This document shows, one piece after another, positions 37,101 through 49,762 of a stretch of DNA of 64,000 nucleotides. How positions within the stretch are numbered: position 1 is the stretch's first letter; every line of letters starts with the position of its first letter. The stretch covers positions 45,322,347-45,386,346 of the forward strand of contig OY783203.1 of assembly GCA_963678705.1 (NCBI GenBank), in the 5' to 3' direction. The notes beneath the pieces were generated by a model. That model was not told the origin of the DNA. It worked only from the letters and a program-made list of their open reading frames with translations, and did no database searches. The translations under genes were made by a program, and so were the position numbers. Source of the stretch: Panorpa germanica. Taxonomy: Eukaryota; Arthropoda; Insecta; Mecoptera; Panorpidae.

Positions 37101-38316
37101 ATTTGATAATTTAATTGAAATAGACACTTTTAGAGAAGCGTGAGAAAATGATAATTTTTAATTTTTTTGCTTAGAAACACTATTACCATCTTATATAGAG
37201 AAACTGATATCTATTAGAGTTATAACTTTAAAACAACTCTACTAAAATTGAAAATTATCCACCACATAGTTTCGATGTAAAATTAGAAATACAAACATAT
37301 TTGGACGATAGTTTTCAGCGGAGTGAATATTCAAATAATCGTGTGTAGACGACGCGGCAAAAGATAAAAGCTCGAAAATAGTAAGCAACTATAAAATAGT
37401 AAGCAAGATTCGAATCCGACCTAAGATGTCGGGAATTTTCGCCATGAGAAAAAATTAGAAATTGTACTTATCTTAAGGGATATTGGATCTTTTTTGGTCT
37501 ATAGGACCTAAAATAAAAAGCAAATTAGATCCCATGCCTTGAAAGTGGCATAAGTAGACTAATTTGTAAATTATAGAGCTTTGAAAAATCAGTCAGAAGT
37601 TAACAGACGTCAAGTAAGCAGTTACAAAATAGACCTTTTAGTTTTGGTCATAGAACACTCGTTTAGAAATAGGACTGCGTTCGGATATATAAATCGCAGC
37701 GTTAATGTATATAACTCTACACTCCTGTTTACAAAATTCAAATTTAGTGCATATCCTTAAACAAGTTCAAACACGGGTAACCTCGTGGAGTCTTGGAACT
37801 GATTACTAGTTCAAAGAACACCTCCTCAAGCAAACTACACCAATTTATTTAATATACGTTATGTAATCATTATAAAATATATTTTCCATGTTGTTCCTCG
37901 TTTTTACCATACTTTCTTTTGTGTTCCATATCCTCCCAGCATGACTAGAGCAAAAGCAAACTCCTCAACTTATTGGCACAACACGGTCTCATAAAATTAA
38001 TGTTTCTGTTATGATCTTTAAAATTCAAAACAACTTGTTTTTATACTTATATCAATTTCTGTGGAAATCTTATCAAAATTTATGTCTAAAAAATATTCAT
38101 AAAAATATGAAGTTGTAATTTTGTAAATCGTAAAAAATCGCTCTAGAGTGATGTTTTAAATTTAGACTTCGGTTACAGATTGGAAAATTGGAAATTATAG
38201 CACGACAATAGCAATGGCAATTAATTTTAGGTTATAATTTCCCTCTAAACATAAAACAAAAACGAAACAGTTATATAGCTAATTTGTATAGACATAACTT
38301 AAACATAAATGATATT
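34186..38316. other. long A+T-rich noncoding stretch
   Basis: Around 36015-36320 two TTTGTTGCTGTTTT motifs and a TGTTTTCGAAAACA palindrome occur, with GGTTTCACACCAG at 36022, which suggests an old DNA element. A tRNA-like B box (GATTCGAATCC) sits at 37410. TGACGTCA occurs at 34588 and 36394, and a TACTCGTA octamer at 35905. No gene is recognised. Confidence 0.4.
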
Positions 38317-38416
38317 ATTTAACGTATAAATTTTCAATTTACAACTATGAACTTAATTCTAACACTTTTTAGAATTAAGTTCATAATTCTAAATTGCAAT
38401 ACATTATACGTTAAAT
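38317..38416. repeat. 100-bp imperfect hairpin
   Basis: The core is a perfect 17-bp stem (TATGAACTTAATTCTAA, 38346-38362, paired with 38369-38385) around a 6-base loop. Beyond a small internal bulge the pairing resumes: ATTTAACGTATAA (38317) pairs with the arm ending at 38416, and CAATTT pairs with AAATTG. Overall it is a long imperfect stem-loop of the size of a pre-miRNA or a miniature foldback element. Transcription is unknown. It lies about 600 bases from the receptor exon, in the intron on its 3' side. Confidence 0.7.
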
Positions 38417-38993
38417 CTTAATTGACGACGTGGGAAATAGCTATGACATCGTTTAGATGCTCTAGCTCTAATATCACCTAGAGTCGAGAACCTCATAGTA
38501 ACCAACATGACGTACGAGTTCTTCAATAAGTTCAACCATCGATTATTCCCTTTTTATTAGATACAGTTTTGAGATTCTGTAATACGTACTTAATAGGTAA
38601 ATCAAATAATACCTCTCGTGTACCTAAGTGGGGAACGAGGTTTGATTTGATTTCAGTACAAGTTTGAAAACAAATCATAGCATTCTTCCATTTATTAGAG
38701 AATAATTCATTTATTTAGTTACCATTAGTCATAAATGTTATACATTTATTAAAATTGAAATTCAGCTCATAAAGATCCCCTTTTAATATTCAAATTTGAA
38801 CAAAAAGTAATTTTCCACAAACATGAATCACTCCCTCGAATCTTTATTTCTATGCTAATCTATTATTTTGTATTGTAATATATGTATATTATTTATAAAT
38901 TATAACGATTACTATTCTTTTCTTTTTCAATCGAGTTTATGAAATAATTATGTTTAGAATATAAATGAATTCTTCAGAAGTTATTTAACTTAC
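38417..38993. other. probable intron, downstream of the receptor exon
   Basis: On the minus strand this follows the 5' splice site at 38993. No further exon was recognised in it. Confidence 0.5.
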
Positions 38994-39174
38994 CTCAGAA
39001 AATCCTTTAAAGGACGTGACTGAACCCCTGAGCCAGAGGACTGGGATGCCCAAGCCTTTGGCTACAGAAGAAAATGTCGTAGCAGCGTCTGACTTTGGCG
39101 CTCCAAGAACCATCCCTATGACGCGGTGATTCTGGATCTGAGCACAAATAGAGTCGATGAGACTAGCCGAGAAC
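38994..39174 (-). CDS. internal exon of an NMDA-type ionotropic glutamate receptor (GluN2/Nmdar2-like amino-terminal domain)
   Basis: Internal exon of 181 bases. The 3' splice site is TATTGATTTCAG|G and the 5' splice site is TCTGAG|GTAAGT, both canonical. The first base completes a split codon (phase 2 entry), then 60 codons follow and the exon ends on a codon boundary (phase 0 exit). The peptide reads FSASLIDSICAQIQNHRVIG, MVLGAPKSDAATTFSSVAKG, LGIPVLWLRGSVTSFKGFSE. The pattern LI..IC......R(V/I).G(M/L)V.G....(D)A......IPVL...G matches the amino-terminal (LIVBP-like) domain of GluN2 subunits, where the cysteine forms the domain disulfide. GluN1 and another LIVBP-fold receptor are the alternatives. 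The ligand-gated cation channel would act at the neuronal plasma membrane with this part extracellular. The frame continues beyond both splice sites only by a few residues, so intronic extension is unlikely. No sister exon was found in the window. Confidence 0.7.
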
Positions 39175-40511
39175 CTGAAATCAATACACAAAATATTGTT
39201 ATTGCGATTGGAATTTCTAGAATGTTTATATACATAATAAACCTAGCTTAATAAAGCTTATATTGGGTTAATAAGTACTAGGCACATACCAAAGAATTTT
39301 TTTGGGGAAAATGTTCTAAAAATGTATCCTTATTCAAGATACACTGTGAAATTGAAGCACAATATATACGAGTATTACGTAATTATTTATGGAATTTATT
39401 GATAAATATCATTGACAGAATTGGGATTTTATAAATATATTATGCCTAAATTATTATACATGTATATACCTTATAAGGGAATATATATAATGAATTTACA
39501 TAAAATACAATTGCAGATTTGTGAAGTGATTTGACTAAATGTATTGTGCAATTTATAGTGTACCAACAGATAGAAATGTAAGTTAAATAGGAAACACCTT
39601 ATGTGTAATGTTTCCTTTTGTTATATTATATTAATGTATAATATAATCATTTAGATAAGTTTTAATTATATGAAACATTACATAAAGAAATGTAACGTAT
39701 TTTGTAATTGACTTACTTAGGCAAGAAGGCAGAGAAAACTAAAGCCATAAATAGAACAATTTAATTTTATGGAAGGTATAGCTAATTAATTTGATTGAAG
39801 TAGCATTATACTGTTTCTTGTAAATAATTTGGGTTTCCAATTCAGAACAGAATAATAATTACAATCTTCAATCTTTAAAGTCGTCAATATTTAAGCTGCT
39901 ATCATTTGCAAATATGTTGAATTAAATTTAAAAATTAAAATCTCGAATAATAAAAACAATTAATTAGTTTTCAACAAAACAATTAATTTTTAACTCAATC
40001 AACAATGTCCGAGTACTAAAATCAATAATTTCTAAAACTGTTTTCAATAACGAATGACGAGGTTTTGACATCGACATTTGACTGAATACTTTTCGTATTC
40101 ACATTCATATTTTGTTTATTTTGAACCGAAACCGGTTTTTCAATTTGTTTTTACTATTACGATAAATACAACATAAGTTACAAGACTCTTCTTATTGTCT
40201 ATAGCGTATTATACAAGAATGCAGAAGTTCCTAAACTACCGAATGAAATATATTATGTTCACTATAGACGTAAAAATGATGAAATTACTTATATAACGCT
40301 AAGTATACTACCTAATGTTTAATATTAAATTTAAAAATATTTTGAATTTTAAATTAAATAGACTTCAAGACTGTTTATTTGATTTAAAACTTTTGTTTTT
40401 AACTTTTCCTTATGTTGAATATTTTCAATGAGTAAAAGTGAATTACTTCTATTTAGTAGGATGCTGTGCCGCTGCCATGATTCTTAGCAATTTATTGAAA
40501 ATATTTTTAAC
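39175..40511. other. probable intron, upstream of the receptor exon
   Basis: On the minus strand this precedes the exon. It is A+T-rich and holds a TACGAGTA octamer at 39367. No exon or element was recognised. Confidence 0.45.
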
Positions 40512-40625
40512 TGCTACCTCGGTGATATCTCGGGTTACGAACTTAATTGGATCTTCGACTACGTACGAAAGTCGAAATGTTCGCAAACCGAAACAATTTT
40601 TCCCATTGAAATTAATTTAAATACA
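40512..40625 (+). repeat. dispersed repeat (CGGGTTACGAA family), copy 1
   Basis: ACCTCGG, then CGGGTTACGAACTTAATT, CGACTACGTACGAAAGTCGA, CGAAACAATTTTTCCCATTG and AAATTAATTTAAAT align with 53838-53960 over about 110 bases. The CpG-rich, self-complementary TACGAA/TTCGTA character recalls short inverted-repeat elements found in many animal genomes. The family is not assigned. A frame across it (40438-40620) is considered spurious. Confidence 0.6.
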
Positions 40626-41009
40626 TTGTATACTGCGTATATATTATAATGAGATTTTAATTTGAATTACTCCTACTATTATTAACTACTTATGTATTTA
40701 ATACAATACTTAACCTAACCTACTTATGTATTTAATACAATTTATATTCATTTTCTTAATGTACTCGTATGTAATCTCTTATCACTACTATGGTTTATGT
40801 AATAAAACGAAATGTAATCTTTGAATTTAAGACAGAAGAACGTAATGCTTTAGGGCACATATGTTGAATTAAAAAACATATAACTAGAGGTGTTCGTTAT
40901 CGGAGGTACCACTTTATATAAAAAGATTTGCACTTTTTTATGCTTGGCTAGAAATTATACATTTTGCAATATTATCCAAAGTGTGTAACACTGTAGAAAA
41001 TAACTTGAA
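40626..41009. repeat. 22-bp direct repeat in A+T-rich DNA
   Basis: CTACTTATGTATTTAATACA-AT occurs at 40686-40707 and again at 40720-40741, separated by 12 bases (ACTTAACCTAAC). The rest holds no recognised feature. Confidence 0.7.
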
Positions 41010-41013
41010 AAAC

Positions 41014-41100
41014 ATCGACTGTCCTGGCTGGGGATCAAACTCCAGATCTTTATCAATGTATTATACTGCTCTAAACCGTATACAACACGAGAACATGAGA
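41014..41100 (-). repeat. tRNA-derived SINE head, copy H
   Basis: On the minus strand GTTTAGAGCAGTATAATAC (box-A-like) is followed after about 25 bases by GGAGTTTGATCCCCAGCC (box-B-like T arm). The spacing fits a tRNA-derived head. The body could not be aligned to the other copies with confidence. Confidence 0.4.
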
Positions 41101-43514
41101 AACAAACTTACTCCAAGGACCCCAAAGGATATATAGATATATATGTATATAAATCTTTTTGTCAGTTTTCAATTTTGTCTCTTTAGCCTTTAAATACCTG
41201 CTCTTAATCTGTATATAATACCTTCCTACAATTTTCAGACTGTAAGTGGGTTACTATGGTAAATAAGTAGAGTATTGTGGCACGAGTCTGAGTAATCTAA
41301 TACGTGCCGGTTCCTAAGCCAAGAACTATATGGAAAATAGAAATTCTTCAAAAGAAATGTATAACAAACTAGTGCTAGACGATTGTACAACAGAAGTATT
41401 ACGTTTCCTAACATTCACCGTCATGTGAAAGTCACTGTCTGTCATTTCACAGCCTTACTTTCGTCGTTAAATGATTGAGACAGTACCATTTGAAGCGGTT
41501 GAACAAATAGAGACATTGTTCACAATTTAGTCTGAAGTCAATCTTGTCTCCAATATGCTTAAGTAGCCAAGTCAATCAGAGCGTTTGTATCTATTTGCTA
41601 GAATTAGTCTTAATATATTTAATTATAAAAACTGAAACAGAAAATCACTAAATATGTACGAGTATTTATCATCAACAGTATTAGTGACAAAAGTTGAATA
41701 CCCTAATATAATTACAGAACATAAACCTCTTCTTTTCAATTATTATTAATTATATTAAAGTAGATTATGATTGTTGAATTTAGATAACCTTTTTTAAGTA
41801 TTCAATGCTTTCTTCAATAAGCATCTTAACTTCTATAAATAAGACACAAGAGAGAATAATAACATAACATAACGACACTAAAACTTTTAAAAGATTTACA
41901 TTTATTTTCCTTTCATAATCAAAGGAAGAATTTCAATTTTCTTTAAAATATTATACAAAAGTTATTTATATATTTAAAATTATTAAAAGTTAATATCTGA
42001 CTTTATTCTAGAGCTTAAAAGTAATCGGTTTATTTAAAAAAAAAATTGAACAACGAGGTACAGGAATGCTTTGTATTTATTTTTACACAGGCGTCGCACC
42101 CAGAGTCTACCAGGAGCCGGTTTACCTTTTTGGCCGCTCTAAGCCTCGCGTCGCTGATTGATTTTACAAAATCAAAATGTTTTCATTTACTTTTTGTGTG
42201 CATTTATTCGAATATACCTAATAGTGCACATTTCACGTCATAAAATAAATTGTATTTCTGAAGTTATATCCCCTATTGTGTTGCTTTTTTTAATTTAATT
42301 TTTGTTACAAATGAAAAATTTAAAAAAAAAATTCAAAAAATTCGCAGTAGGTAGGTAATAGGGAGGAGAAGGTACCGATGCTGAAAGCGGCGCTTGAGTG
42401 TCAATGTCAAGTTCTTGCCCCGGTTTGAAAAAATCGTATCTCCGTTACTGTTCAACTGTATGTATATACAAATACAAACGCAGAAAAACGGATGAATACA
42501 TTTTGATTTTGCAAAATAAATAATTACAAGTACTACAATATTAATATGTTTCAGCTCGCAATGTTATTTGTGAAATCCGGCGTACATTCTACCAGTAAGT
42601 TGTGCGAGAATTTAAAGCGTGTAGAAGCACTGGTGCGAGTTATTGGATGTTGAATTAAAGAGCTTATCTTAGGCTGAATAAATGGTTCTACAAAAAACTG
42701 TGAAAGCTTTGAATGAATGTAATTACAAATTACTTAATTATCTAAATGCGTCACTGATCTGAGTAACTAATTAATTTTATTTTTAGAATATTTAATTCTA
42801 CGTTAATTTAAGAGCTTTGAAAAGTCTTTTATACTAGCATCAGTAAAATTCAAATTGTATTAATGCTCAATAAAATCAGCAGGCACAAAAATAGAACATC
42901 TATATCCTGTGACATAATTGTATTGGGGGGGGGAGGGTAGGAGCGATGTATGAAGGGTGAAATGGAGGGGAGATAGAACAGATAACAGAGAACACTGAAC
43001 GCAGAACAGAAAACATTAGAACAGAATGTAGAATGTAAAACCTGGTTATGTGAAAGCATCCTTTATCCGTAATGTCAACTGTTTACATTGGAATCCTATC
43101 TGTCAGGCTAATGGAAACTCAAAGCAGATTCTGCGATAACTACAGTTAGACAACATGAAGTAAAAAAAAGAACATGAACAAAAAAATTCAAATATAAATA
43201 AATAGTTTAATAATAACAAGGAATATTCTTATACAAAAGAATCAAAAAACTGAAATGTGAAAAACTGCTAAAATGTTCTAAAAGGAAGTTATTTTTTTTC
43301 TTGTTTATTTTTTGTCTTTATTCAGACGTTATTTATTTTTTGACAAAGTATCCTTATTTTATGCGGGTGTAATATTTTAAATACAATATCACGAAAAGCT
43401 TGTATAGGGGCGGAAAGCTCTGCTGGATTTAAATGGAAACACCAAATACGTAAAAAAACATACAATACTTTTAGAGGATCCGTTATTGTTTAAGTTACAT
43501 GCAAAGTAGCTTTG
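41101..43514. other. A+T-rich noncoding stretch with one G-rich run
   Basis: At 42925-42945 TATTGGGGGGGGGAGGGTAG has nine consecutive G followed by GGG, a possible G-quadruplex former. No gene is recognised. Confidence 0.45.
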
Positions 43515-43533
43515 TATATACATTATATGTATA

Positions 43534-43595
<62 letters not shown>

Positions 43596-43612
43596 ATATA
43601 TAAACTATATAT
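43515..43612. repeat. (TA)n microsatellite
   Basis: Alternating TA with ATGTATATATATGTATA at the left and two ATAAACTATATAT units at the right edge. Confidence 0.95.
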
Positions 43613-45065
43613 GGATGTCGATGTAGTTAATTTTTCAGCTTATCACAGAAGGTACCAGTTTTCTATTATTGATCGTTAAACAAAAACTACAGAAACCTTG
43701 CCGTTGGTCTTTTTATAAAAATATCCTCAAGTAAATTAAAAACTTCATGCGACATTATCGTATTAGAAATTAATTAAATTTTCAGGAAAGTTGTAATTAG
43801 TTTAATGTAAATAAGTTAAATTCAATAACTAAGCTAACTGAGGTAGGTATTGAACCACGAGTATATAGGTGATCATTATGTAGAATCGAACAAATATATT
43901 TCTATAATACTACAAGTACTAACTAAATAATGGTACATTCAAACAAAATTATACATTTGCTATAAATTATTAAACTCGTAATACGCTGACGTAATATAAC
44001 TTTCAATCATATTGTACTACGGTAATGTCCTTAAGTGAAACCTGATACTATTTAATCGAATTAAGTATAATTTTTTTCTAAAAAGTATCTAAATGTACTT
44101 TATATATAATTTTACTTTAATACTATTCTTAAGATTAAGTTTTGGATAATATTTTTTATAATAAGTTTTTGGATAATGGACTTTTATGTTAACTTAATTC
44201 TTAAAAACACGTTACTCTGTTTGGAGTGTAATGTTGTGAACTATTGTATAAAATAAATCAAATCCTTAAAAATAGAAAATGATATTTAATTTTTATTAAA
44301 TTATGATTTATTACCTACAAGTTCCATCAATTATTATGCAAAACACCAATTTTACTCTTTGTACATTTCATACTTTAATAGCAGGTAGAAGTACCAACCG
44401 GCAGCCACATAAATGAGATAAATCCCCAACTCCTGAAGTTCTGAAGTTCTGAGGTTCTGGAGGTGGAACTTGGAAGTCCCTTATTCCGCATAGCTTGACT
44501 GAAATTGGGGCTTCGTTATACATTAGCATTTACCTGCGAGACATGTTATAAGTAGGGAAACAAAGCGCTTGTATAATTTTTTTGAAAATGAAGAGTTTTG
44601 AAAGCTTCTGATTCTGTAGCCATTCTAGACATTTTACTGTATATCTGACAAGGAAACTTTGATAAGTTCAAAGGGAGAAGGGAGTTTATTAAGTCTATTT
44701 ATATTTTAGAGTTTAGATTGGAGATATCAGGCTACGTAAAAATTATAATATATAGTATTTATACCATATATAGTTTTATAAGATGCAATCGGTTTTGTTG
44801 GTACTTCTTTTTGTCTTTAAATCTTTTTTTACATTATGTATAAATTACGATATGTATTATAAGAAACAACAGTGACACATTAAGCTAATGCGTCTTACGA
44901 TGTAGGTGTATATATTTAAAAGGAATTTTTTTTGACAATATACTATTACAATTGTTTAAATAATAAAAATGTTAATAAAGTACTTGTAAAATTTCAAATA
45001 TTTCTTTTAATGTTTGTTGTCTTAGAACATCTGTTTTAACTTTTAAGACAATATAATAAACTAGC
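43613..45065. other. A+T-rich noncoding stretch
   Basis: A short tandem CTGAAGTTCTGAAGTTCTGA lies at 44431, similar in type to CTGAAGTCCTGAAGTCC at 25421. No gene is recognised. Confidence 0.45.
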
Positions 45066-45333
45066 GTTTACCCCTGTCGCAAGCGACGCCTGTCTTTTGT
45101 GTTTGAATTGAATTTCATTTTAAATTTCAATTCCATTTTTAAATTGAAATATTTAACTCGTTCTATATTAACTTTACATACAACAACAAATAATTTTTCA
45201 TATAAACTGACTAAAAAAATATTTTTTTTTCAACAAAATATAAAATATTTTCAATTTATTCGTTATTTGATCAATTTTTTTCTTCAAAATTTGGGATTTT
45301 GTTTTTCGATTTGTAAATTAAGTACAAAGTTAG
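45066..45333 (+). repeat. dispersed repeat, copy 2 (GTTTACCCC.GTCGC family)
   Basis: Partner of 17278-17543, with the same abrupt left edge, here preceded by AACTAGC. A 116-codon frame (45099-45449) starts inside it and runs beyond its end. Its N-terminal half is shared with copy 1, but no domain is recognised and it is F/N/K/L-rich, so it is treated as a shadow. Confidence 0.75.
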
Positions 45334-46905
<1,572 letters not shown>

Positions 46906-48452
46906 ACGAAAAATGAAAATAATTTATAAAATAACAATGCAACTGATTCGGTTTACAATATTTTTATTTTAGTTTCTACTTGAACTTGCTATATAAAATA
47001 ACTTTCAACTTTTTAAACAGACAATAGAGCTAAGTAAATTACCAAATTTTTAATTACACTAACCTACTTTAAATGATATCTTTACTGAGAACACAAATGA
47101 TAGGATTTATATTGTATTACTAAGTAAAGCATTTAGTATGTAAACGATCACCGTACGATCAAAATGTGAGATAATAATTGCTTATTGCTGGCACAATATT
47201 TAAAAAGCCAATATTCGCATTTGCACAATAAGTAGTTTGGCCGCCATTTTTTCAAGATAGATGCTCTAATCATCAAAACAAAGGCTGCTTAACAAAATAT
47301 TCAGAATCATCGTATCCAAATAAGTCAGAAAAGTCTGCTTATCATATTTTCCACCAATTTGTCACATTAAGTCTCAATTCTCGATTTTGTGTCTAGACTA
47401 ATATAGGACATATTGAAATTTGTTTCAAGATATAAAAATATATGCACATTTAAATAGCATATTTCTCATAATAGCCGACCTTCTACTTATAGATTATCTA
47501 ACAATATTAATTTGAAATATAATATGTTATTGTATTAATTTATAACAAATGAATTTGTCTAAATATAAGTGAGTACCCACCACATTTTAAATAAAGCTTT
47601 TATTCCTATAATAGTCATAAGACTTCTTCCGTTTTCACAAAATAAGAAAACCACAAACGTTTTATATTTTTCTGATATAAAAAACCGTTTTAAAATTATG
47701 ACTGTCTTAAAATCGATACAGAAGTGTTATTTACAAGATCAAAATTTCGCTACGCATAACGCCACACGGGCACACGCGACACACCACACGCTACACGGCC
47801 TCCACGACTTGTCGATGCCGCGGGTGGTGAGTTTTGTTAGGATTTAGTATCTACAGGGGGCTAAACTATATCTTTATTTGAATAACCATCCCTTTTATTA
47901 AATTTTATTTCAGATCAGTTCGTGCCCTTAAACATTGGGTAATATTTGAAGGGCTGTAGGCACTGTCTGAAGCATATAATAATAATGCAGTCCAATCGCC
48001 GGTCCAATCGCAGTAAAAACTTTTCATTTTAAAAGTAACTTAAAAGTATATACAATGTAAAGAATCGATCCCCACTACTGCAACAATTTACGCTATAATT
48101 TACGTAAATGTTACAGTTAAAATGTATACGATAAGAATCTCTGCAAGATTCAAACTAAGTGCAAGAAACAAATTTATATTTAATGTTAATAATAGTGTAG
48201 TTTATATTTATTTATTTTTGTTGTGAAGCCTTAGCACAACGCTATTATTGTAAACATTTCTATTTTAGATATCATATTTAATAATGTATTGATAATCAAT
48301 TGAAAGGTTTCTTGGATATTATGTTACACAGTTACATTTGGTGTTTAGTTACATTTCCAAGAAAAAACATTTTTATCGACAAAAATATTATCTATCTATG
48401 TTATCTATGAGAACGTTACATTTTCTGAAATTTTCTCGTTTGCTGAAAACAA
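46906..48452. other. A+T-rich noncoding stretch with a G+C-rich island
   Basis: At 47750-47830 a run of CACACGGGCACACGCGACAC followed by CACGCTACACGGCC stands out against the A+T-rich background. A B-box-like GATCGATTCT (minus strand) lies near 48065. No gene is recognised. Confidence 0.4.
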
Positions 48453-48532
48453 AATTAGGACTTCTGAAAATCAGGGGTTTTAATACCCTATGGATCCGGG
48501 TCCGGGTCGGGTCGGGTTCAGAAGCCCTAATT
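48453..48532. repeat. 80-bp element with 16-bp inverted ends and GGGTC-type tandem core
   Basis: The left end AATTAGGACTTCTGAA and the reverse complement of the right end AATTAGGGCTTCTGAA match at 15 of 16 bases. ACAA flanks both sides. The core is GGATCCGGGTCCGGGTCGGG followed by TCGGGTTC. It is probably a miniature inverted-repeat element. Confidence 0.55.
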
Positions 48533-48643
48533 ACAAGTTACATAATATATTACTGTTATATCTGTGTTCTATTTATGTAAAGAAAATTATGTAAAATTTG
48601 ATTTTAGATCAGCTTCTAATTTGTTATGTGGAATATTTAACAT

Positions 48644-49039
48644 CAGGGGCGGCCTTAGCCATTGCTAGGCCCCAGGCAGCAGATCTTTACGAGGCCCCAG
48701 GCAGCAGAAGTTTTTACGAGGCCCCAGGCAGATTTGTTTTTTGTATAATTCATGTAAATTGTAAATAAATATTTTTGATGATAATTTACGAGAAATAAAT
48801 TTTTATATAGGAAGTGTTATAAAAGTAAACAAGCACAAAGACAACAAATATTAATAATGATAAGCTAAGGCACATGAATGCCTTAAAAGTTATACGCAGT
48901 GATTTTAGTGGGATTTCTAAAGAGCCAGGCGCGAGATTCAAATACATATATAGTAATTAATTTTTCTACTTGGGTTGTTGCGCGAAAATGCGAGGCTCCG
49001 AGCGGTTACCCTGCTTGCCACCCCATAAGGCCGCCTCTG
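48644..49039. mobile_element. 396-bp hAT-type non-autonomous element
   Basis: The ends are CAGGGGCGGCCTTAG (left) and, reverse-complemented, CAGAGGCGGCCTTAT (right). A perfect 8-bp direct target duplication TTTAACAT lies at 48636-48643 and 49040-49047. Near the left end a unit beginning GGCCCCAGGCAG is repeated three times (48668, 48693, 48720). No transposase remains. These are the textbook features of a hAT MITE. Confidence 0.85.
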
Positions 49040-49047
49040 TTTAACAT

Positions 49048-49594
49048 ATTGTGTCTACCAGGTCTAATATATTCGTTGGAAAATGTTAAACTAATTAGTA
49101 ATTAACTAGGTAATTAACTTCAATAATGTCTTTATAAATAAAACCAACAAATTATTGTACTCTTATAGTAAAAAAAAATATTAAAAACCTATTTGTTAAG
49201 AAACAAAAAAACACGCAGAATCTGAATTAATTTTAAATATCTCAAAGAAAAGAAATTGGGGGTTGCGTACGGATCATGAATCCCTTTAAGTATAATTAGT
49301 ATCGGGAGGTAAACAAAAACCACAACTTCTCTTCCCTTATAACAGTACACCCCCCCACTACCCTCAACTTTTCGCGAAAATGAACTTAATTTCCAAATGA
49401 CTGGTACGACAAAGAAATAATAAAAGATGGATGTTAAATTTAACGTAATTAACACAATATCCTTAATTACTAAAAATGATTAATAACATGCAAGAAAAGT
49501 ACTAATCAATAGATTATATACTATTTGTCTTTTACATTTATTTAACGTACAATTTCCCAGTTCTTCTCTACTATACAATTTTTGGTAATTTTTA
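49048..49594. other. A+T-rich noncoding stretch
   Basis: Nothing recognised beyond a short poly(C) run at 49350. Confidence 0.45.
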
Positions 49595-49762
49595 TGGTGT
49601 TGTAACCTCATATCTGTAGACTATACCACTACTAATAAGTTTTATAATTATGTGAGGACATTATGAAACTTAATTTCGGTAACAACCAAACCCAGAAAAT
49701 ATAGCGCTATTCCGGAGATTGATCTGAACACAAGAGTCTGATATCAAATGGCCACAATACCA
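49595..49762 (-). repeat. tRNA-derived SINE, copy C
   Basis: On the minus strand, CAGACTCTTGTG, a B-box-like GATCAATCTCCGG, TATATTTTCTGGGTTTGGTT, TCACATAATTATAAAACTTA and GTAGTGGTATAGTCTACAGA appear in the same order as copies A and B. With B it defines the body of the family. Confidence 0.6.

Noticed and set aside
40438-40620. 60-codon plus frame ending in VRKPKQFFPLKLI
   Set aside because: Overlaps a dispersed repeat and is not open in the partner at 53.8 kb.
40686-40741. AACCTAACC as interstitial telomere (TTAGG)n
   Set aside because: Only two units; too short to be called telomeric.
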